From Candidatus Methanoperedentaceae archaeon (GTDB lineage Archaea; Halobacteriota; Methanosarcinia; Methanosarcinales; Methanoperedenaceae), in NCBI GenBank assembly GCA_027371625.1, contig DAHXMQ010000280.1, positions 1 through 5,090 on the forward strand: DNA of 5,090 nt, given 5' to 3'. The position numbers were made by a program, and so were the translations under genes. The notes under the pieces were generated by a model. That model saw only the letters and a program-made list of their open reading frames with translations, did no database searches and was not told the DNA's origin. Shown here piece by piece: positions 1-4,982 of the stretch; the stretch's first letter is position 1; each line of letters opens with the position of its first letter.

Positions 1-183
1 GCCATCGATTGCCACGGCTGGAACAGACATTATATTGAGTTTCGAGGCGCGCCGTTGCCCTTCAGGATGGGAAATATTTATTTCCTTAAACTTCATGTTC
101 TTTGGGAGAACCGAAAGTAAAAGCGCCCTGAGAGAGTGGCAGTTCTGGCATGTGTCTGAATAATAAAGTTCAACTGTTGTCAT
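1..183 (-). CDS. Thioredoxin/glutaredoxin-like protein, N-terminal part (cut by window edge)
   Basis: Reading the minus strand from the ATG at 183-181 gives 61 codons without a stop, running off the window start. The protein opens MTTVELYYSDTCQNC, a first beta strand followed by a CxxC redox motif (C12, C15; CQNC) at the start of a helix. A second strand (KFKEINI, about 31-37) and the segment SVPAVAIDG follow; P55 sits where thioredoxin-fold proteins carry the cis-proline facing the active site. Small archaeal proteins of this kind are usually about 75-90 residues, so roughly the last 15-30 are missing. By family it would be a cytoplasmic thiol-disulfide oxidoreductase, since no signal peptide is visible. 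Its partner cannot be deduced. No strong Shine-Dalgarno site precedes the start, and no other in-frame ATG, GTG or TTG lies close upstream. Confidence 0.85.
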   Translation of the reverse strand, partial: MTTVELYYSDTCQNCHSLRALLLSVLPKNMKFKEINISHPEGQRRASKLNIMSVPAVAIDG

Positions 184-286
184 GGTTATCGCTTTCTGCG
201 TCTTTACACAGAAATGGGTTGTTTACGAGGCAAGATTTGCTGTAAATATTATCCCTGGCTTAGATTAAGATTTGCTTTGGATTCGA

Positions 287-304
287 ATTATAAAAGTTTA
301 TAAT
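287..304. repeat. Perfect inverted repeat, TATA-like in both directions
   Basis: ATTATAAA, a two-base spacer and TTTATAAT form a perfect 8+8 inverted repeat. Directly left of it, 281-288 is the palindrome ATTCGAAT. The AT-only arms could serve as a TATA element for either strand. On the minus strand, initiation about 25 bases downstream would give the thioredoxin-like gene a leader of roughly 80 bases. That reading is inference, since AT-rich DNA yields such repeats by chance. Confidence 0.3.
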
Positions 305-557
305 CTTTTAGCCAGAAAATAGGTCTCCATAACTTTAGAAACTTTGATTACTTTTATAGATTGTAATGCCGTTATAACTTTTCAGTAACATTATAAGATT
401 ATATACCGTTTGAAATATATATCCCTTACTACATTTAAAAATTGGGTTGTAAAGTCTGAGAGTGAACCGGTTTGGAAGTTTAAACATTTGGTTGCGCTTG
501 GATTTTGCAATCAGAAAACCGTACGGGGGTTGCTTTCTCATGAAATAACTGAGTCAC

Positions 558-577
558 ATCATGCCCGAAGGCATGGT
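558..577. repeat. 8-bp hairpin with CGAA tetraloop
   Basis: Positions 558-565 (ATCATGCC) pair with 570-577 (GGCATGGT) around the loop CGAA: seven Watson-Crick pairs and one G-T. It ends about 16 bases before the TATA box of the winged-helix gene, where an operator could act. No T-run follows on either strand, so a terminator is unlikely. Its role is unknown. Confidence 0.35.
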
Positions 578-592
578 AATATTAGCTTTGGA

Positions 593-602
593 TTATTTAA
601 AA
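593..602 (+). promoter_or_regulatory. Archaeal TATA box for the first winged-helix gene
   Basis: TTATTTAAAA fits an archaeal TBP site and lies about 65-70 bases before the ATG at 666. Transcription would then start near 620-630, leaving a purine-rich leader of about 40 bases. That leader contains AGAGCAG twice (616-622 and 626-632) and GGGAG (644-648). The assignment rests on sequence and spacing only. Confidence 0.45.
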
Positions 603-665
603 CCAGCAGCGCCTGAGAGCAGCAAAGAGCAGAGAAAAGCGAAGGGAGTCGTGGATATGTGAGGT

Positions 666-917
666 ATGTTCGAAAAGGAAAGGAGTAGATGGGAGATAAT
701 TCTTGATGTGCTTAGGATACTACAGGAAGAAAATAAAGCAAAAAAGACACGTATTATGCAAAAGGCATATCTTGATTGGAGAAATTTCAAGAGGTATTTT
801 GACTACCTGCTAGATGAGGGTTTTGTAGCAAAAAGCAATCCTTATGAATATTATGAACTCACGGCAAAAGGAAAGGATTTGCTTGCAAGACTAAAAGAAG
901 TTAAAAAATTGCTTTAA
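666..917 (+). CDS. Small winged helix-turn-helix DNA-binding protein (HTH_45/SSo10a-like)
   Basis: This 83-residue protein is a single winged helix with a short helical tail. Helix 1 is about residues 7-21 (SRWEIILDVLRILQ). A basic stretch KAKKTRIMQKAYL (25-36) leads into the probable recognition helix, DWRNFKRYFDYLLDEGFV (37-54). The wing follows, with YYELTAKG at 62-69. The pattern of isoleucine/leucine helix, KKTRIM, FKRYxxxLLxxGF and a YxLTxKG wing matches archaeal regulators of the HTH_45/SSo10a type, usually 80-100 residues, so the gene looks complete. ATG 666 is the first start after the in-frame TGA at 660-662. GAGGT at 661-665 touches the start codon, too close for ordinary Shine-Dalgarno use. 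The stop overlaps that of the opposite gene. The family binds DNA, often as dimers; the target here is unknown. Confidence 0.85.
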   Translation: MFEKERSRWEIILDVLRILQEENKAKKTRIMQKAYLDWRNFKRYFDYLLDEGFVAKSNPYEYYELTAKGKDLLARLKEVKKLL

Positions 918-1117
918 GTTGGAAGCCCCAAGAATTTTAAGCCTCTGGGTGTGATTCTTAGCTTTTCATTTTCTCTGCTAATATATCCCTGTTCTTGCAG
1001 GAAGTAGAGAACCTCGTTTAACTTATCTTCTTGCATGGGGATTTCCTTTTTTATCTCATCGATGCTATGCCAGTGGGAGTCAAGGAGCATATCCAGTATT
1101 CTGTCAAGGTGTATCAT
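914..1117 (-). CDS. Small winged helix-turn-helix protein, putative regulator
   Basis: This 67-residue protein is essentially one winged-helix domain. Helix 1 is LDRILDMLLDS (4-14); HSIDEIKKEI (17-26) and QEDKLNEVLYFLQEQGYI (29-46) form the helix-turn-helix; and ENEKLRITPRGLKFLG (50-64) is the wing. The final GYIxxxxxxLxITxxGxxFL pattern is typical of short archaeal MarR- or ArsR-like folds. ATG 1117 lies right behind an AT-only tract and has no Shine-Dalgarno site, consistent with a leaderless or nearly leaderless message. A second in-frame ATG at 1090-1088 would remove half of helix 1, so I prefer 1117. The gene faces the previous winged-helix gene, and their stops share TTAA (914-917), leaving no room for separate terminators. 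The target is unknown. Confidence 0.8.
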   Translation of the reverse strand: MIHLDRILDMLLDSHWHSIDEIKKEIPMQEDKLNEVLYFLQEQGYISRENEKLRITPRGLKFLGLPT

Positions 1118-1123
1118 TTATAA

Positions 1124-1140
1124 TTATATAAATTTAAGTT
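1124..1140 (-). promoter_or_regulatory. AT-only promoter element of the minus-strand winged-helix gene
   Basis: Read on the minus strand, the tract contains CTTAAATTTATATAA, with a good TATA core (ATTTATATA, 1133-1125). It lies 8-23 bases before ATG 1117, slightly close for a leaderless start at that codon. Either transcription begins just inside the annotated gene or the upstream part of the tract is the functional TATA site. Confidence 0.4.
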
Positions 1141-1171
1141 ATCTCATTTATAGCCATTGATTTTTTACCAT

Positions 1172-1245
1172 GCATTAATGCTATGTGCTTTTAACATGTG
1201 CTTTTAGCATATGCCTATTCTTCTTAAAGTTATATGTGCTATTTT
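1172..1245 (+). promoter_or_regulatory. Repeat-rich promoter region of the secreted-protein gene
   Basis: ATGTGCTTTTA occurs exactly at 1183-1193 and 1196-1206, spaced 13 bases apart, and a related ATGTGCTATTTT lies at 1234-1245. The palindromes GCATTAATGC (1172-1181) and GCATATGC (1207-1214) are interleaved. A TATA-like AGTTATATG sits at 1228-1236 and would place transcription initiation near 1255-1265, just before the structured leader. Repeats upstream of a TATA box suggest an activator or repressor site. No regulator is identified, although two small DNA-binding proteins are encoded next door. Confidence 0.4.
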
Positions 1246-1280
1246 CGCATAGGTGTTAAATCCATACTTGAAAAATCCAA

Positions 1281-1386
1281 GATGCACGGGGGTTTACCCG
1301 CAAGGGCAGTGTGGTGAGTGCATCAAGCGCGAAGCGGGGCGCTATACAAGGCAGCCACAGGCGAGCCTTGCCGAAAGGTAAGTATC
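1281..1386 (+). ncRNA. Structured 5' leader of the secreted-protein gene, possible riboswitch-like element
   Basis: By hand count this segment is about 60% G+C, against about 30% in the 50 bases before it. It folds into consecutive helices. P1 has 7 bp: GATGCAC 1281-1287 with GTGCATC 1318-1324, enclosing a CCC-GCAA-GGG tetraloop hairpin at 1297-1306. P2 has 5 bp: AGCGC 1326-1330 with GCGCT 1339-1343. P3 is ATAC 1344-1347 with GTAT 1382-1385, enclosing two hairpins. One is AAGGC 1348-1352 with GCCTT 1365-1369, whose loop adds GCC-ACA-GGC; the other is GCC-GAAA-GGT at 1370-1379. A competing 6-bp stem, CTTGCC-GAAA-GGTAAG (1367-1382), breaks P3 and the AAGGC stem. The element ends 8 bases before the Shine-Dalgarno site. 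I could not match it to a known riboswitch. A leader with regulatory function is inference. Confidence 0.45.
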
Positions 1387-1393
1387 AAAATTT

Positions 1394-1400
1394 GGGAGGA
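1394..1400 (+). promoter_or_regulatory. Strong ribosome binding site that decides the start
   Basis: GGGAGGA lies 7 bases before ATG 1408, the best Shine-Dalgarno match in the window. Together with the signal peptide starting at that ATG, it rules out the in-frame GTG at 1318, whose extra 30 codons would run through the structured leader. Confidence 0.85.
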
Positions 1401-1407
1401 AAAGAAA

Positions 1408-3279
1408 ATGAAACGTTTAGGAAGAACAATAATGGAGATGGGGCTGGCTCTTGTAGCGGTACTGGCTCTATCTTCTCTATCTCAAGCAGCTACAGGAGAC
1501 CTTGTGGGCAATGTGACATTCAGCCAGAATTGTGATTCAGGCATAGGTGTGGGTATAGCATATGACGGTACCAACCTGTGGTATTCCTGCGTTAGCAACC
1601 AAACAGACCTATTCAGAGCCGACCCCACAACTGGAATGGTTAGTGCAAGCTACCAGCTGAAAGGCGGGCTGGGGGCACTTTCTTACGATGCCACACGCAA
1701 TGTTATCTGGGCAGGTAACGGCGGAGGCAGTAGTGTTCCAGGCGCTATTTACAAAATTACACTTGATGCTGGTAAAAACGTGACCGGAATAACAACCCAA
1801 TTCAACGTCACTGGCGGCTTTTTATCTGGTATAGATGACGGGCTGGCATTTGATGCGAGGAATCTCGCAGATCCCAACGATGATGTGATATATTATAGTC
1901 CAGATGGTGCCAAAATAATTCGTGTCTTCAACCTCAGCGGTACCGAAGTCGAGAATTTCACCTGGGCAGGCAACGCCTCGTACCAGATTTCATATTATAA
2001 TAGTGGTTTAGCAATAGGTGGCGACTTATTATATGAAGGTTCCAACGGCGGTAGCCATGTCTGGGTGGTAAATAAAACAAACCCCACTGTAGAGATATTC
2101 AATTTCTCAACTGCTGTTGCAGGAGATCCCAACTTCCGGGACGAAGACCTTGAATGTGATATCAACACCTTCGCGCCCATCGATGTTATGTGGTCTAAGG
2201 AGGCATACAGCCCTATGCGCGCACATGCCTTCGAGATTCCTAAAGGCTCATGCGGAGTCGGCGGGAAGCCAGCAGCTCCTAAGGGAAGCATCTCAGGCAT
2301 GAAATTCAACGACCTCAACGGCAATGGAATAAAGGATATGGGAGAATCCGGGCTTGCGAACTGGACAATCACGCTGACGAATGAAACCGGCGGCATGATA
2401 ACAACAATGACGGACGCCAGTGGCAACTACAGCTTCACAAATCTCTCAGACGGCAACTATACGGTCGGCGAAGTTATACAGCCTGGCTGGATCCAGACAG
2501 CGCCTGCTGTATCAGCGACAGGTTCAGCAACATATACAGTAAACATCAGCAGCGGCAATAATGTGACAGGCAAGGACTTCGGCAACTTCCAGTCTGGAAG
2601 TGTCTCAGGCATGAAATTCGAAGACCTCAATGCTAACGGGGTTAGAGACGCGGGCGAAGCAGGACTTGCTGGCTGGAATATAACGATAAATGGCACAGAC
2701 ACGATCACAGGTACGACTGTAAATCAGACAACAACAACCGATGTAAATGGCAACTACAGTTTCACCAACCTGACAGCAGGAACATATACCATAAGCGAGA
2801 CATTGAAAGCAGGCTGGGTTCAGACTGCGCCAGTGGCAGGCACATATACAGTAACTATAACAAGCGGAGCAGCAATCGCTGGAGATGACTTCGGCAACTT
2901 CCATAAAGGCTTTATTACTGGAGGAGGATGGATACCTGCTCTGGGCGCCCCGACTGCTAAAGCTACATTCGGAATCGTAGGACAGTATCCAGATAGCTCG
3001 AACACTGCTCAGGGCAGTGTGGAATATCAGGACCACAATGCCAGTCTGAACATCAAGAGCATCAATATAACCACAGTTGCATCCACTCTGGATAAAAAGA
3101 AAGGAACTATAACAGGATATGCAACTGTGAACGGTGCTGGCTCCTATCCTTTCGTAGTATATGTCGAGGATAATGCAGAACCTGGCAAAGGTGCTGATGT
3201 ATTCAAGATATCTCTGCCGACATACCCGTATTCAAACGGAGATATCCTGGGTGGCGGAAATATACAGATACATGGTTAG
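1408..3279 (+). CDS. Secreted surface protein: propeller, two SdrD B-like modules, post-COAP-1-like C-terminus
   Basis: The 623-residue product begins with a Sec signal peptide: basic MKRLGR, a hydrophobic stretch about 11-24, and likely cleavage after SQA at 27. Residues about 30-282 form repeated beta units (AYDGTNLWYS, LSYDATRNVIWAG, GLAFDARN) like a beta-propeller, closing with DEDLECDINTF and AFEIPKGSC. Four cysteines (42, 61, 250, 282) lie in this part and could form disulfides. Two SdrD B-like beta-sandwich modules follow (about 293-396 and 397-500), each opening with a calcium-loop-like DLNGNGIKDMGE or DLNANGVRDAGE. The last part (about 502-622, GGGWIP to GGGNIQIHG) resembles the post-COAP-1 domain of archaeal exported proteins. 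I count about 23 N-glycosylation sequons. No C-terminal membrane anchor or sorting motif is seen, so it is probably released or held by other wall proteins. An adhesive or structural role is inferred; no enzyme motif is evident. Confidence 0.85.
   Translation: MKRLGRTIMEMGLALVAVLALSSLSQAATGDLVGNVTFSQNCDSGIGVGIAYDGTNLWYSCVSNQTDLFRADPTTGMVSASYQLKGGLGALSYDATRNVIWAGNGGGSSVPGAIYKITLDAGKNVTGITTQFNVTGGFLSGIDDGLAFDARNLADPNDDVIYYSPDGAKIIRVFNLSGTEVENFTWAGNASYQISYYNSGLAIGGDLLYEGSNGGSHVWVVNKTNPTVEIFNFSTAVAGDPNFRDEDLECDINTFAPIDVMWSKEAYSPMRAHAFEIPKGSCGVGGKPAAPKGSISGMKFNDLNGNGIKDMGESGLANWTITLTNETGGMITTMTDASGNYSFTNLSDGNYTVGEVIQPGWIQTAPAVSATGSATYTVNISSGNNVTGKDFGNFQSGSVSGMKFEDLNANGVRDAGEAGLAGWNITINGTDTITGTTVNQTTTTDVNGNYSFTNLTAGTYTISETLKAGWVQTAPVAGTYTVTITSGAAIAGDDFGNFHKGFITGGGWIPALGAPTAKATFGIVGQYPDSSNTAQGSVEYQDHNASLNIKSINITTVASTLDKKKGTITGYATVNGAGSYPFVVYVEDNAEPGKGADVFKISLPTYPYSNGDILGGGNIQIHG
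2284..2595 (+). repeat. SdrD B-like module 1 (coding repeat)
   Basis: This codes residues 293-396 of the secreted protein. It starts GSISGMKFNDLNGNG, carries DASGNYSFTNLSDGNYTVGE in the middle and ends KDFGNF. It aligns with the next module throughout (SGMKF, DLN, GxxD, GE.GLA.W, GNYSFTNL, GW.QTAP, DFGNF). The DNA has diverged, so this is an old domain duplication and not a recent slippage event. Confidence 0.85.
2596..2907 (+). repeat. SdrD B-like module 2 (coding repeat)
   Basis: This codes residues 397-500, starting GSVSGMKFEDLNANG and ending DDFGNFHK. It has the same motif order as module 1 and the same length within a few residues. The DxNxNGxxDxxE loop keeps its acidic positions, so calcium binding as in Sdr-type B domains is plausible but not shown. 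Confidence 0.85.
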
Positions 3280-3284
3280 GGTTT

Positions 3285-3310
3285 GAGGGTGCAAATCCCT
3301 CTTGTATTTT
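3285..3310 (+). terminator. Terminator-like hairpin after the secreted-protein gene
   Basis: GAGGG (3285-3289) pairs with CCCTC (3297-3301) around a 7-base loop. A T-rich tail follows (TTGTATTTT, 3302-3310), starting 5 bases after the stop codon. Archaeal termination depends mainly on T-tracts, so the tail may matter more than the stem. Confidence 0.5.
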
Positions 3311-3342
3311 CCTATGAAAAACATTGGTAGCCCTAAAAACGT

Positions 3343-3377
3343 GGGTGCTATATGCACCCCCTGGCATCCATTTTTTT
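3343..3377 (+). terminator. Hairpin GGGTGC/GCACCC followed by T7
   Basis: GGGTGC (3343-3348) and GCACCC (3354-3359) form a perfect 6-bp stem with loop TATAT. A run of seven T occurs at 3371-3377. It may be a second terminator for the secreted-protein transcript. Because it lies just beyond the C-terminal codons of the minus-strand transposase relic, it could instead belong to the end region of that former element. Confidence 0.35.
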
Positions 3378-3600
3378 GATAACGATCAAATTTGACAGGT
3401 TTTGATTTCATATATCCATTTTCTTCATACATTTCCCTGTTGATCAGCAGATGATGCAAAATGCAGAGGACTTTTCTTGCCAGTGCCACTGCCGCTTTCT
3501 TAGTTCCACTTTTAGCCTGTACTCTCAAAAAGAACCTTTTCAAGTTTGAATTTCTGGTTCTGGATATAGCATGTGCAACCTGAACAAGCATACGACTCAT
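3376..3600 (-). pseudogene. IS110-family transposase relic (C-terminal fragment)
   Basis: The minus strand encodes about 75 residues, from SRMLVQVAHAISRTRN through RFFLRVQAKSGTKKAAVALARKVL to LHHLLINREMYEENGY and KPVKFDRYQK. This matches the end of the C-terminal Transposase_20 part of IS110/IS1111-type recombinases, where a basic RxKxxxGxKKAxVAxARKLL helix precedes a final YEExGY. Full-length enzymes have about 340-420 residues. The N-terminal DEDD catalytic domain and the catalytic serine are missing: upstream codons stay open only to a TAA near 3662 and do not look like transposase. The frame also runs past the usual protein end into the neighbouring gene, so the original stop appears lost. 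I read it as a dead remnant of an insertion between the secreted-protein and regulator genes. Confidence 0.75.
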
Positions 3601-3655
3601 GAGGGTTAGTAGCATTAATAAATAATATGTTAGGATTAGAGTAGCATTGTAATGT

Positions 3656-3669
3656 GAAAAGTTTATTAT
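3656..3669 (+). promoter_or_regulatory. BRE/TATA promoter of the regulator gene
   Basis: Purine-rich GAAAAG (3656-3661) directly precedes TTTATTAT (3662-3669), an archaeal BRE-TATA arrangement. Initiation about 25 bases downstream would fall near 3690, giving a leader of only about 13 bases before ATG 3703. Only a weak AGGAT (3694-3698) resembles a ribosome binding site. Confidence 0.5.
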
Positions 3670-3702
3670 GCATTAAACCAGTAGTATCTTAGCAGGATAG
3701 GA

Positions 3703-4743
3703 ATGGTTGTCAGGAAAAACATTTCAATTGAACAGGCTCATCTAAAAAAACTTGAACCTTTAATCCAGAAGAACGGTGGAAATCTTAGCGCTGCTTTTCG
3801 AGACGCTATCGATATTGCCGGGGCATCGCTTCTCCGCTACAGCACAGTGGAAGAGGCGATATCAAGGATTACTTCAGAGAAAAAGGAATTAAGTGCTATG
3901 GAAGAATCTATAGAAAAGGGAAAGAGCGTGCTAATCAGCAGCCCGATTTTCCAGTGGATGCTCAAATGGACAAAAGGTATTCCGCTTGAAAAGGAAACAG
4001 TCGATGAACTGCTTGACCCTTTAAAAATAGCCACAATATCAGAGCTTGATAAGAGGATAAATGAAATCAGCCGCGAATCGGGGTGGAACTGCCAGGTGTC
4101 GCTTTTCTGTATGGATAATATCACTCCATCCACAGCTACCGTTACTATTTCAGGGGATAACGAACTCTACAGGGATTTTTTAGCTCAACTGGTTGTAATG
4201 TTCCTTGTTTACAACAGAGGTCTTGATATAGATGTTATACACCGCCGGGCTACTGCCGTCCGTATTGACCTGAAATCTATGGTGAAGGGAGAGCCCCTGA
4301 AAGCGAACCAGCATTTCGGGTATTTGAAAGACGTGGTGAATGAATTCAAATCAAAGGAAGATTTCTGGAAGGATCTGGTCAAGATATACAGTTCAGTGAA
4401 TTATAATATGGTCTCGTTGTGTAAGGATAATTACGAAGAACTGCTTGCAGGCAATACAACCATTGACGCAGGCATATTCGAGTCGCTATCGAAGAAGCAT
4501 ATAGCAAGCATTCCACATCCAGATTTCTTAAAACTGTTAAAGAAAACACACGAGTCCTTGATGGTTGTTGAAAGAATAGATATACTTGATAACGGAATCA
4601 ATGTGTACCACGATTACAAGAACGAAAACGCTATAAAAAAAATCAGGGATTATTATCTTTCGCTTCTGAAGGCAAACGGGCATGAATACGAGGCGAAGTA
4701 TTCCACAAGCCTTATAGTTTTTAACCATGTGTGCTGCCGCTAA
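3703..4743 (+). CDS. Putative regulator with N-terminal ribbon-helix-helix domain
   Basis: The product has 346 residues. Residues 3-45 fit a ribbon-helix-helix DNA-binding domain: strand VRKNISIE (3-10), helix AHLKKLEPLIQKNGG (12-26), then helix NLSAAFRDAIDIAGASLL (27-44). Such domains dimerise and insert the strand into the major groove. A charged helical linker follows (about 48-75), then a mixed alpha/beta region of about 270 residues that I cannot assign, with a hydrophobic helix LAQLVVMFLVY (160-170). The C-terminal part (about 285-346: MVVERIDILDNGINVYHDY, LLKANGHEYEAKYSTSLIVF, ending HVCCR) looks like a compact sensor or dimerisation domain. The cysteines, including the final CC pair, could bind metal or respond to redox, but this is speculation. 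The stop overlaps the opposite gene by 4 bases. Codons 112-147 are duplicated at the window end. Confidence 0.75.
   Translation: MVVRKNISIEQAHLKKLEPLIQKNGGNLSAAFRDAIDIAGASLLRYSTVEEAISRITSEKKELSAMEESIEKGKSVLISSPIFQWMLKWTKGIPLEKETVDELLDPLKIATISELDKRINEISRESGWNCQVSLFCMDNITPSTATVTISGDNELYRDFLAQLVVMFLVYNRGLDIDVIHRRATAVRIDLKSMVKGEPLKANQHFGYLKDVVNEFKSKEDFWKDLVKIYSSVNYNMVSLCKDNYEELLAGNTTIDAGIFESLSKKHIASIPHPDFLKLLKKTHESLMVVERIDILDNGINVYHDYKNENAIKKIRDYYLSLLKANGHEYEAKYSTSLIVFNHVCCR
4036..4145 (+). repeat. 110-bp direct repeat, copy 1 (inside the regulator gene)
   Basis: This segment is identical, base for base, to 4981-5090, offset by 945 bases. It encodes residues 112-147 of the ribbon-helix-helix protein in frame and seems to be the original copy, since it sits inside an intact gene. 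Confidence 0.97.
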
Positions 4744-4982
4744 ATCACAACCACTTTTTTTGCAATATCCCTGCACACCGATACGAATTCTGCTGGATTT
4801 ATTGAAGGGAATGTGTCTATCAAACATACGTCGCATTCCTTTACAATGCTATCAAGTTTCCTGACATCACCGTGGTAAATCATGATTTCCGCTTTGCCAC
4901 CTGCTTTTGCAAGCAGGACAGGCTCGTCTCCAATTAGTTTGTTATAATCCTGTTTTTCAAATTCAATTTTTACGCCGAGCAT
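4740..4982 (-). pseudogene. C-terminal fragment of an unidentified alpha/beta protein, 5' end replaced at the duplication junction
   Basis: The minus strand reads LGVKIEFEKQDYNKL, through AGGKAEIMIYHGDVRKL and VKECDVCLIDTFPSINP, to RDIAKKVVVI and a TAG stop at 4742-4740. About 79 residues are genuine. The apparent ATG at 4982-4980 straddles the boundary at 4980/4981, and codons further upstream are only the antisense of the copied regulator segment, so the true N-terminus is absent. The pattern of a GD turn, a hydrophobic strand DVCLIDTFPS and a final strand KKVVVI suggests the end of a Rossmann-like fold, perhaps a class I methyltransferase (GDV as the acidic motif). No decisive motif remains and I do not name it. 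It converges on the regulator gene with a 4-base stop overlap (CTAA, 4740-4743). Confidence 0.6.

Larger units (their letters stand above)
184..665. other. AT-rich intergenic region without a convincing gene
   Basis: This stretch separates the divergent thioredoxin-like gene and the first winged-helix gene. Two overlapping open frames of 68 codons (410-616 plus, with a TTG start, and 335-541 minus) lack ribosome binding sites and recognisable motifs, so I do not call them genes. It holds several TATA-like tracts, an inverted repeat at 287-304, a strong hairpin at 558-577 and a TATA box at 593-602. No tRNA or rRNA is evident. It probably carries promoters in both directions and may contain decayed sequence. 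Confidence 0.5.

Noticed and set aside
335..541. 68-codon minus-strand frame in the same region
   Set aside because: It overlaps the previous frame on the other strand, and I see no start signal or family resemblance.
410..616. 68-codon plus-strand frame in the first intergenic region
   Set aside because: It starts with TTG, has no ribosome binding site, runs through the hairpin and the TATA box of the next gene, and its translation shows no recognisable motif.
1355..1386. Resemblance to the first part of a cyclic-di-GMP-I (GEMM) riboswitch
   Set aside because: CACAGGC followed by a GAAA-capped stem recalls the class, but the conserved GGACGCAAAGC segment and the second helix are missing before the start codon.
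1318..1407. N-terminal extension of the secreted protein from GTG 1318
   Set aside because: It would place 30 charged residues before a clear signal peptide and translate the structured leader. ATG 1408 has GGGAGGA at the right distance.
1995..2426. 143-codon minus-strand frame inside the secreted-protein gene
   Set aside because: It is antisense to a well-supported coding sequence and has no motif or start signal; the same holds for the other antisense frames between 1600 and 3036.
3232..3615. 127-residue intact minus-strand gene
   Set aside because: Only the middle (about 3376-3600) looks like transposase. The 3' part reads through non-coding sequence into the secreted-protein gene and the N-terminal catalytic domain is missing, so it is a pseudogene.
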